Part shown: positions 25,220 to 34,012 of the stretch, one piece after another
Position numbering within the stretch: the first letter of the stretch is position 1
Layout of the letters: the number at the start of each line of letters is the position of its first letter
Translations under genes and position numbers: made by a program
DNA from: Mya arenaria
Taxonomy: Eukaryota; Mollusca; Bivalvia; Myida; Myidae
Assembly (NCBI RefSeq): GCF_026914265.1
Contig: NC_069129.1
Coordinates: 13,945,571-14,009,570 of the forward strand
Length of the DNA: 64,000 bases
Direction of reading: 5' to 3'
The notes under the pieces: generated by a model
Database searches by the model: none
What the model was told of the DNA's origin: nothing
What the model saw: only the letters and a program-made list of their open reading frames with translations

Positions 25220-26249
25220 TATAATCAACTCCCGCTTGATACCAATTAATCACCTTTCTCGACACACAACTTGTTCACAATACACAATTATTATTTATCG
25301 ATTAACTTATACAGCACCATTTTTAACCACACGTTCAAAGGCGCTTTACAACGAAATAAACGGATAACTTATTACAGGAAATATCAATAACAAATAATAC
25401 ACCTTTAAAACATTCAATATACGATATACTTAAAATACGAATAGCAACCAAACACAATGAAATGTGATATTGAACTAGTCGTTAAAACATTAACATATAT
25501 GAAATTAAAAGGACTTCCCGGGATTTAGCCATCCCCCTCGTCCGACTTCCACACCCCCCTCCACCCACCAACAACTTTGGCATACAGGACGACCAAAATG
25601 AAGTATTAAATATCGGCGTACACACCCTCGCATACTTTTTTGTATACGGTAAGGTAAGACCCTACCCTCCCTTACCTCTACAATTTGAAATGAGATATGT
25701 GAAAGTAGTATTTGAGACTTCTTCGTAGCCACCACCCCCTCCTCCGACTCCCCCACCACTCTCCAACCAACCTCAACCACGACATACAACCCACTTAAAC
25801 ACAATACAGTTTTAAACCATACTGCATACTCTTGTGTATGTACTTAGAAATATGAATGGGGTTCCCGGGGTTTAATCACTCCCTGCCCCACCCCAACTAC
25901 TCCGACCCCCCCCCACCCCTCTCCAACCACCAAGATATACAGCATACAACCCACTAAAACACAATGCAATTTTGAAGGAACGGCGTAAGAACCTCCTCGC
26001 ATACTCTTCTTTTGTACGAACTTTTGAAAATGAAAGGGGGTCCCGGGTTTTAGTCACCACGACCCCCATCCCCACCCTCCCTAGGCTTCCCCAACCCTCT
26101 CCAACCTCCAACAATTACGGCATACAACATTCGAACACAATAAAGTAGTAAATCCGGGCGTATTAAAGAAAACGCTATATACCTCTGAAAATGGAAGGGA
26201 TTTTCGGTATTTACGGGGATTTTCGGGTTTTCGGTAATTCCACCGACCC

Positions 26250-26258
26250 GTGCCAATA
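26250..26258. repeat. Right target-site duplication of the large element
   Basis: GTGCCAATA is identical to 16,285-16,293 and starts at the base after the terminus. Confidence 0.8.
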
Positions 26259-27008
26259 TCATCTGATTATGATAAACTTGGCTTTAGAAATATGAAGACC
26301 AATCACAAAACTGAACTCATTTTCAGTGTCAAACCTGATCAGAGAAAATGTTCCTGCTCTGCAAGGCATTATTTCGCATCAGAATAAATACTTCTGTCAA
26401 ACTTCTTGTCGCCATATCTTATTAATTTATGAGTTGTCGGAAAATAACCAAAATAAAACCGGTCTCCGGTTATTTTGTGTTGTCGGCGACCATGTTATGA
26501 CGTCATCAACGTTGATATAATATTGCTCATGAAAAAAGCACGAGGTTAAAATACCCGTACAGTTTCGTACATTCATAGTTGCAGCCATCATGCACAAGTC
26601 CTGGAGGTATTTTATTTTACGTCAAAATGATGAACAAATACTTAAAATAAGCTCTAAGTAACTTTTATAGAACATTTATACAGTTTAATATCTGCAATAT
26701 ACATGTAATTACTTTGGAATAGTCTTAACTAGCACAATTTAAGTTAGCCCTATTTTCATGAAAGATGGCCCGTTAATAGAAAAAAAACTGTAGACCACTC
26801 AGTATTTTACCTTTTATCAAGATAATATGAGCGTATGAACACATATATATTATGAATATAAATGAGCAACTGATAAGTCCATTTGTTAAAAAAGCATCCT
26901 TTCCTGGCAGCTTTCAGAACTGGCAACATGTGAATGTCAAACTACCCTGTTAAGGCTGGTGGAAGACTAGAAAAATAAACCGAGATGTGAACAAATATAT
27001 AGGTGCAG
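26259..27008. other. Intergenic, no gene recognised
   Basis: AT-rich. A minus-strand frame near 26,595 starts MMAATMNVRNCTG but shows no family likeness. A typical bivalve 'ggttaaaatacccgtac' stretch is present near 26,544. Confidence 0.4.
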
Positions 27009-27009
27009 T

Positions 27010-27270
27010 TTAAATAAATATCTCAAGAGCATTCGACTGCCTGCCACGTGATCTCATCTTAGACATGCTTAATGCATATGGTCTCTTAGCACCAGCATGT
27101 AAACTAATGCACTTAGAACTATCTTACACTTGAAAAGAAAACAACGGGTCAAACTTGGTTAAATTATCAGTCGGAGTGGACTGAATATATAGTTTATTCA
27201 GTTTTGATGCCCAGATTTATAAAATGTGCAAGAAAAAGCAGCTAAGCAGCTGAATATTATTCAAAGAGTA
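27010..27270 (+). pseudogene. LINE (non-LTR) reverse-transcriptase fragment
   Basis: The plus-strand text near 27,018-27,150 reads SRAFDCLPRDLILDMLNAYG then LLAPACKLMHLELSYT, the well-known LINE pattern 'SKAFDCLPHDLL...AYGLS..ACKLI..YLSNRKQRVKLG'. KRKQRVKLG follows in another frame at about 27,131-27,160. Near 27,210-27,265 CKKKQLSS and ILFK recall the 'CKKAARQLNALKRI' segment that normally lies well further on, so an internal deletion is likely. The fragment is short, frame-broken and inactive. It belongs to the Jockey/CR1-like range of LINEs. Confidence 0.75.
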
Positions 27271-27304
27271 AGTATGTTTTGACAAACACTACTAAGCTTA
27301 TTAT

Positions 27305-27986
27305 CTTACAGCTGCACTCTCACAGATTTACCGTTTTGACAACTTCTTTTTATTTGTGTCATGGAAGTGATTTAAAGCTGCACTCTCACAGATATGCCGT
27401 TTTAACAACTTTTTTATTTTTTGTCTTGGAAAGAGCAAATTTTTGCGTAAATATCTGCAAACCAATGATAAAAGATTGCTGACAAAAGATCAGTTCGCAG
27501 ATTTTCATTCGAAAATTTATGTTTTATGGATTAAAGCGTTACTAACGGTTTAAGAAAAAAAAATCATAAAACATCAATTGTTGAACTTAAATATTAAAAT
27601 CTGCGATCTAATAGTTTTGTCAGCAGTCTAATTTATCTGGTTTCAAAACATTTTCGCAAAAATTGGCTCGTTCCAAAACAAAAAAAAATGTCAAAACGTC
27701 CGATCTATGAGAATGCAGCTTTAAGACTGCTGACAAAAGATCAGATCGCTGTTTTTCATATTTATGATACAAAAATGGTGTTATATGTTGTTGTTGTTGT
27801 TTTTTTGAAAGCGTTAGTAACGGTCTTAGACTTAAATAAATTTTTTAATGAAAATATGAAAAACTGCGATCTGATCTTTTGTCAGCAGTCTTATGTTACT
27901 GATTTTCTGATATTTAAACAAAAAATGACTCATTCCAAGACAAAAAAAGTTGTCAAAACGGTGAATTTATGGGAGTGCAGATTTAA
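27305..27986. mobile_element. Nested cluster of TTAA-bounded MITEs (CTGCACTCTCAC family)
   Basis: One complete unit spans 27,376-27,720: ends AGCTGCACTCTCACAGAT and ATCTATGAGAATGCAGCT are inverted, and TTAA stands at 27,372-27,375 and 27,721-27,724. A second inverted unit runs from 27,725 to about 27,982, again with TTAA at 27,983-27,986, sharing GACAAAAGATCAGATCGC. A partial end lies at 27,309-27,340. TTAA target sites are used by piggyBac and Kolobok elements. The 178-residue frame at 27,688-28,224 is made by this repeat. Confidence 0.75.
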
Positions 27987-28249
27987 ATCAGATCGAAATA
28001 TGTGCATCCTGTATACTTTCTTATTTAACTGTGCACGTAACAAACACGGCAGTTTCTTTAGCGTAGAGTTTAATACTTCTACTGTATATTTTCGATATAA
28101 ATGTGCTTGTATCGAATCTATAAACAAACAGAACAACAATAACATTTGCAGATTTTTCTTTTATTTTTATGTAAAAGTATCCACCCTTCTCCCATTTATT
28201 TGTGCATTTATAAGTATGCAATGAAGTCAACAAACAGTAAATCAATGTT

Positions 28250-31051
28250 TTAATAATCACAGTTTGATTGATCGGTTTGCCTGAAACTTTTTGTGTTGAT
28301 ATTGAAGGTAGCGAGCTTATTCTGAAGTTTTTCTATAATGGCATTGTCGAGAGTGTTGTTTCTGCTGAGGATCCAGGCGAAGTCAGCCTGTAACAAGCCT
28401 CCTATGTCCGTGCAGGACCAAACTAGGGAGTAGGTATCGTAGTCCGTGTCTACAATCCAGTATGGCACCCGAGGGGAACCTGAAAAAATATTTTGCATAT
28501 ATGTACTATGTATACATGTACCACTATTTAGACTTAAACGCACCGATGTGCAAATAAATATGATCATATTAGGCCTAAAAAAGCAATATGTTTCCAGTTT
28601 CATGCTCCAAAAAATGGGGTATTTAGGTCTGAAAAAAATGGAATATTTTTTATTAGCCATTTTTTTCTTGATATCTTTCTGTTACCAACAACTATAAGTT
28701 TAATCTTAAGAACATCCATACACTCAGTATTAGCACCACTGGCATTGTAAAAGGTCGAAAACTTCATTTTAAACTTTTAATAGATTTTAATCAAATGAAT
28801 ACCAAAAGAAATTAAAGGCAATAAAGATGTCTAGGGTCGGTGCAAACAATAGGGTAGGTCGGAACCCGGAAACAAACATTTTGCCTCTACGCCTAACACA
28901 CCGGTATTCGTGTTTGTCTTCTTTAAAACAGCTACAGTCGCTGACTGCTTTTTATGTTTTGAGAATTATGTCTAAAGTTTACACTATTGAAATACATTCG
29001 GCGAAAATATGTTGAAAACTTAAAATGTATGTTCTTTACCGTTGAATGTGACGGAGAGTTTAGCGGGAACATTCGGGTCCATGGCTTCGGCGTCTCCTGT
29101 GGCAACGTCTTTACTTCCGTCTTTCCTGTCAAGGGAAATGATAAAATCATGGCGTGGCACTAGTCAGACATAATTCGAGACTTTAAACATGTTCACAATT
29201 ATCTGACATAATTCGAGACTTTAAACATGTTCACAATTATCTGACATAATTCGGGACTTTGAACATGTTCACAATTATCTGACATAATTCGGGGCTTTAA
29301 ACATGTTCACAATTATCTGACATAATTCGGGGCTTTGAACATGTTCACAATTATCTGACATAATTCGAGACTTTGAACATTTCCACAATTATCTGACATA
29401 ATTCGAGACTTTGAACATTTCCACAATTATCTGACATAATTCGAGACTTTGAACATTTCCACAATTATCTGACATAATTCGAGACTTTGAACATTTCTAC
29501 AATTATCTGACATAATTCGAGACTTTGAACATTTCCACAATTATCTGACATAATTCGAGACTATAAACATATTCACAATTATCTGACATAATTCGAGACT
29601 TTGAACATTTTCATTATAATCTGATATTGGCAAGGTATCTACCAATACCAAAATATTACCAAAAAACTTGTAGTTTTTAGAGAGTTTTGCACGGAAATGA
29701 ATTTCTTGCTTTACATAAATATACACTTTGATTTACTTAATGATTTTCACGTTTTGCTCAAATTAAATGAAATTGTAGCATTTTAAAAACAAAACAAAAC
29801 AAACAACAACAGAATACAATTATCTTATTCACAATTCATATGACAAATACACTGGCACCGGATTTTCAAACTCAATCATTTTTTTTTTTAAATAAAAAAA
29901 ATAATATTTTTATTCCTTACTAAAAATTATAATACCGAATATGTGAAAAAAATATTGAAAAATATTTTTTTTAAATATGCACTTTGTACTGTATAATATA
30001 CTAACTTATTATGATTAATAATAATAAAATGATTAAGTTTGAAAATCCGGTGCCAGTGGACAAATACATACGCTATGCCAGTATTTAAAACCCTAATGTG
30101 ACCATCAGATTTCAAACTGTAGTCGGCTGTAATACACTTCTCCGAGCCCTCGATGAAGAAAAAGAACTTCTGGATCTCGTACCATTGTCCAAGATACTGA
30201 AAAAAATATACACTATTATTACAAATGTTATTAATTAGGCGATTTCAAATTGCCCCATTTATTTGTCCGAGGTTAGCTGTATTTGTCTGAGCCCGATATT
30301 TGGCGAGTTTTGTAGCCAAACAAAACGGAGGAAACTTATATTGGGCGAGTTTGGTTTGATATTGGCCGAGTTTGTTCGATATTGGCCGAGTTTTGGCATA
30401 TATTGTCGTCAATTGTCTGGTATTGGTATCGCGAGTATCACCGTATCGCGCCAAGTACGTAAAAGTTGATTTATAATAACCAATATGTTGTCATGGACAC
30501 GGGACTAATTTGTCTAAAATCGTTAACATGTAGATATGTAAGAGAAACCGTTTTCGACGGTACCGGATTATTAAACATGATAACAAGAGCGCCACAGAGG
30601 GAACTCCATCGCTCGTCTGTTGTTGCGATGTTTTTGTTTTTCAGTCGTAAAATGGGCAGAACTCAACAAGTCATAGTTATGGCCGTTGCTGTAAATGTGT
30701 ATACCAGGTTATGTTTTGCGATATGCGTACTAAGTATCAGTTCATCTTGAATAGCTTTAGGCTAAGAGTTATGGCTAAGGTCAAAGTTTATACCCAAGGA
30801 CGCCGACGCCGACGCCGATGACCATAACGACGACAAAGACATATAAGGCAATGACAATACACATCGATTATTCTTCTTCGAAAAACAGACGAGTTAAAAT
30901 AATTAATAGCGTGTATGTGTAATAAATAAGTACATACCCTGGTTACGTTCAAATCTTGAACAACATCAACTGCAGGGCATTTCCCGAAAGTTGGCACCTG
31001 CGCACTGCACGCAGCAACCATAAGAGACACACACACAGCTACCGATATCAT
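28250..31051 (-). CDS. ApoD-like lipocalin 1
   Basis: Secreted beta-barrel carrier of small hydrophobic ligands; the ligand cannot be told from sequence. Exons: 31,051-30,938; 30,196-30,072; 29,125-29,040; 28,479-28,250 (114, 125, 86 and 230 nt; phases 0, 2, 1), giving 184 residues. Residues 1-18 (MISVAVCVSLMVAACSAQ) are a signal peptide. The lipocalin GxW motif is YLGQWYEIQKF at residues 39-49, the second motif is DTDYDTYSLVWSCTD, and the third-motif Arg lies in WILSRNN. Four Cys outside the signal (GKCP, EKCI, WSCT, SNCDY) fit the two ApoD disulphides. NVT at residue 35 is a possible N-glycosylation site. Acceptors and donors are canonical. Introns hold a minisatellite and a hAT-like MITE. 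It is the first of three paralogues in this window. Confidence 0.93.
29160..29625. repeat. 38-bp minisatellite in lipocalin 1 intron 2
   Basis: About 12 copies of GACATAATTCGAGACTTTGA plus ACATTTCCACAATTATCT, period 38 (starts at 29,167, 29,205 and so on). Early units carry GTTCACAATT and later ones TTCCACAATT. The array begins only 35 bp from the exon-3 acceptor side. Confidence 0.92.
29842..30066. mobile_element. hAT-like MITE in lipocalin 1 intron 2 with 8-bp target duplication
   Basis: The element is 29,850-30,058 (209 bp). Its ends are CACTGGCACCGGATTTTCAA and the inverted complement, about 33 bp each with one or two mismatches. GACAAATA flanks both sides (29,842-29,849 and 30,059-30,066). 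An 8-bp duplication and CA-starting termini suit hAT. The core is A/T runs with no frame. The right duplication ends six bases from exon 2, so its TATTTGTC overlaps position +6 of the intron. Confidence 0.85.
30243..30455. repeat. GGCCGAG-rich repeat in lipocalin 1 intron 1
   Basis: Short direct repeats ATATTGGCCGAGTTT and relatives (TGTCCGAGGTTAGC, TTGGGCGAGTTTGG) occur in about 15-25 bp steps. They create an open frame on both strands, so neither is a gene. Confidence 0.5.
30575..30840. repeat. Dispersed AACAAGAGC-type repeat
   Basis: AACAAGAGCGCCACAGAGGG, GCTCGTCTGTTGTTGC, TGTGTATACCAGGTTATG and a GACGCCGACGCCGACGCCG tail. A related copy is at 47,585-47,800 (AACAAGAGCACCCCAAAAGG, GCTTGTCTGTTTTTG, TGTGTACCAAGTTTCATG, then ACAATGACGACATC). 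This family is widespread in bivalve DNA. It is intronic in lipocalin 1. Confidence 0.55.
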
Positions 31052-31106
31052 TGTTTTTCAGTTTATATTTGTCGACGACACTGGTAGTAAAAATCTCGTG
31101 AATGCT

Positions 31107-31117
31107 CTATTTATACC
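31107..31117 (-). promoter_or_regulatory. TATA box of lipocalin 1
   Basis: GGTATAAATAG on the minus strand, 56-66 bp above the ATG. That leaves room for a start about 30 bp downstream and a 5' leader of roughly 30 nt. Confidence 0.75.
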
Positions 31118-31313
31118 CTCGAAAGCAGTACCAACGTCCAATCTGGCTTGATGTAGTATAGTTCATATAAAATTAGGTCACTATGAGGCCATATTTTAGT
31201 GTGTGTTTGTGTGTCTTCTTATAAACAAGGACTCGTATACAATTCAATGAAACTCGTCCTATTAATTTAGATTTATCCACTAAAAACGGTTTGTATATAC
31301 CTCAACAAAACAT

Positions 31314-31670
31314 ATCTTATTTGCATTCGGAACTCCTCGGCCATTTTTTTTCAAAAACAACCTCGGATGTATTTGGACGGTTTACATACTCAAAAAGTGG
31401 TACGTTTAAGTCCGCTGCAAGTAGATCGCGTAGTAATTTTATTTAGAAGTTAAACTTTGTGACATTACTCTTGGGATTTTTAATTATGTTTGCAATAATA
31501 CAATTCAATGGCAATAAATTTAAACTTAGATCAATAAATACATCTCTAAAACACTACATTTAATTAATGATATAATTCAAAATTTTACGAACTACTTCAA
31601 CTGATGTACCTGCATACATCCGAGGTTGTTTTCGATAAAATGGCCGAGGAGCTCCGAATGATCTTATTTG
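31314..31670. mobile_element. Intact MITE with 10-bp target duplication, MULE-like
   Basis: The element is 31,324-31,660 (337 bp). Ends CATTCGGAACTCCTCGGCCA and GGCCGAGGAGCTCCGAATG are inverted; subterminal AACAACCTCGG is also inverted. ATCTTATTTG flanks both sides (31,314-31,323 and 31,661-31,670). A 9-10 bp duplication suits the Mutator superfamily. Related copies are at 21,070-21,341 and 34,437-34,500. It lies about 260 bp upstream of lipocalin 1. Confidence 0.88.
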
Positions 31671-33084
31671 AACAAAAGCTATAATCGTTTTTAAGATAAA
31701 CATACTTGCCTAAATAAAACTATACATGAAACAAAGGTTTGTATCTTTGGCCTGCAAAGCAATTACTTCAAGGAGCAGAGGTAACAATCTCGCTACAGAG
31801 AATTCCTTAGTTGTTACCAACATAATACTAGAAAGTGTCCATCTTTGAGTGCAGTCAGATGACAGATGCGGTAACCATCGAGCTGAGTAAATAAACAGTT
31901 ATGTATCAGGTACTCGCTCATGTTTTTGTATGACGAAGAAATGTCAAAACTACAATACCAAAAGCTGGAACCCTTCATCAAATGTTGATATTTGCTCAAA
32001 TATCGTCTTTGAAGACTGCAATTTGCATTAGCGTTGTATCACTTTATTACAGTTTTTGTTGTTGCGTGATTGGTTGATTGATGTTATCAATGTATTGTTA
32101 AGAGGTCATATTATCTATTGTTAAAGATCCGCTTGTCTTTTGGTTTTGGCGTCGGTTTTTTATAAAAAAAAATCGACTTTACCGTGGTAGGTTCGCGCCC
32201 TACTAAAACAAAAGCACTTTTTGTACTATAGCTGTAGTTTTGTCTGCAATTTCGATGTCATAAAGTGAAATAATGATAAAATAAGTTTTTACATATGTAT
32301 TACCGGGAGAACTAATTTTGGTCCTTAAACATGAGCGAGTACCTTTAAGAGTAAACATTCACCTTAGTTCAATATTTTATTCAAACACGTTTGTATTTAA
32401 TGGCAAAGTTTGTTAGATTCGTTTATGACATATCCGCCACCAAAAATGAAGATTTTATTTATTTTTCAGTAAAGAGATTGACGCTATAATATGTATAAAA
32501 AAAATCAAACGCATTTTATTTCATATTTGTAATATTTGTGTATACGTTTGTGTCTTGGCCATATCGATATTTATGCAATTTCTAATTGCCAAAGGCAATA
32601 TGCCGATTTACCACTTAAAACTTGCTGTTATTCGCTAAAAAAAGTAGGGCGAAATGACGTCAAGTTATATTTCTGTATTAAAAATAAAAAGAAATATCTA
32701 TTAACGCGCGCTCCCCTTTTTAAAACAAAACAGAGACGGGCATGGAAAACCAACATCACCAGTTCCCTCGAAAATTCTTCGTGCTCGTCACATTGCCTGG
32801 ATACAGTAATATGTTTTTTATATTTTTTATTTTTAATATTTTATTTATTTATTTTTTATTTTTATATTATAATGCGAATGTTTGAATTTTCCTGCAATCA
32901 CAATTATTTTTGACAGGTTTATTATATTATTATAATAATATTGTGTTTCTTTTCATTGATTATTGACTGTTTTTGGAGACAATAAAACCCTCCCCCCCCC
33001 CCCCCCCCCCGTTTTTATTTCTTTTAAAATGTGCCCGAAATTCTTAACGTTTATTTTGTTCTTGGCATAAGAAGGGAAAAAGTT

Positions 33085-33118
<34 letters not shown>

Positions 33119-34012
33119 AATATAACCTTCCCTATGGTTATGGGGAAACTAACAGGTCGGTGAGATGCAAATGGATGTAAAAAGATGTAAAACCCATATC
33201 TTAATTATAAATATTCCTATTATTGAGCTGATAAAACTCGGTAGGCCATCTAGTGCATTTCTCTCTGTGTCGTTTAGGTTATTTCGCACTTAACTCCAAG
33301 AATATTTCGTAAGTCCAGTCCGATAATAGTTTCGACACATCTTATTAAAATCCCTCTCACAAGATTAAGCTAAGCAGTCACAATATTGTTTTTGAATAAT
33401 TTGTGGAATGTTCACATTATTTGTTTTCCCTGGACTTTAAAAGGAAAATATATTCATGATAATTACGAAAAACGCACGTGTCTTTATTAAAATGAAGATT
33501 AAGTAAAAAAAAATGACTTAATAAAAATTGCTACTTAAGTCTGTTAGGCTTACGTACGAAGTACTGCTTAATGCTAGCATTTAATGTTCTGCCTTATGTA
33601 GAAAAAATAGTATATTGCGTGTGCTGCGTGTCAGATCAATAAATAAATAAATCAATCAATCGATCAATCAATCAATTGATCGATCGATCAATCAATGTAA
33701 TCAGGAATTGATCAATCACGCACTCAATCAATCAATCATCAATCAATCAATAAGTTCTAACCTATTTGTTGCTCTGTGAAGGACCAGTGGAAAACATACG
33801 ATACGAATAGAGGGGTGGGGTTGTTCTTTTATTTCACAAACGAGTACACACAATTTGCCACCATTTTATATAACAGTTATACAGGCATGCACATGAAGGT
33901 TGTCAATGACTCTGAAGACGAACAACGCTTTTTTTTGCAAATATAAGAATAATAATAAAGTGTATCAGACTAAATTAATGTAGAATGAATACCATTACAT
34001 GCAAATGGTATT
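31671..34012. other. Spacer between lipocalins 1 and 2
   Basis: No exon recognised. Simple repeats: a C-run at 32,991-33,010, an (AAT)n run at about 33,088-33,116, and an (ATCA/ATCG)n run at about 33,640-33,750. At 32,315-32,345 the words TTTTGGTCCTTAAACATGAG and CGAGTACCTTTAA recur in altered form near 58,375-58,410, so a dispersed repeat is likely there. Confidence 0.5.

Larger units (their letters stand above)
16294..26249. mobile_element. 9.96-kb DNA transposon-like element with long inverted termini, MULE-like
   Basis: The outer ends are inverted: GGTCGGTGGAATTACCGAAA on the left and its complement on the right, running to arms of about 1.6 and 2.1 kb. GTGCCAATA stands directly outside both ends (16,285-16,293 and 26,250-26,258), a 9-bp target duplication. 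Long termini plus 9-bp duplication are typical of the Mutator (MULE) superfamily; this is inference, since no transposase or zinc-finger domain was recognised inside. Contents: 290-bp tandem repeat, a nested MITE, and an SGNH-hydrolase gene on the minus strand. The arms remain closely similar, so insertion or homogenisation is fairly recent. It could instead be a non-autonomous member of another superfamily with 8-10 bp duplications. Confidence 0.8.
24126..26249 (-). repeat. Right terminal inverted repeat of the large element
   Basis: This arm is the inverted match of 16,294-17,912, longer because it carries two later insertions (24,232-24,463 and about 24,949-25,219). Outside the insertions the arms differ by scattered substitutions and small indels. 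Open frames at 25,505-26,114 on the minus strand are the mirror of those in the left arm and are not genes. Confidence 0.85.

Noticed and set aside
27688-28224. 178-codon plus-strand frame
   Set aside because: Begins in TTAA-type MITEs and crosses into the antisense flank of lipocalin 1; no domain.
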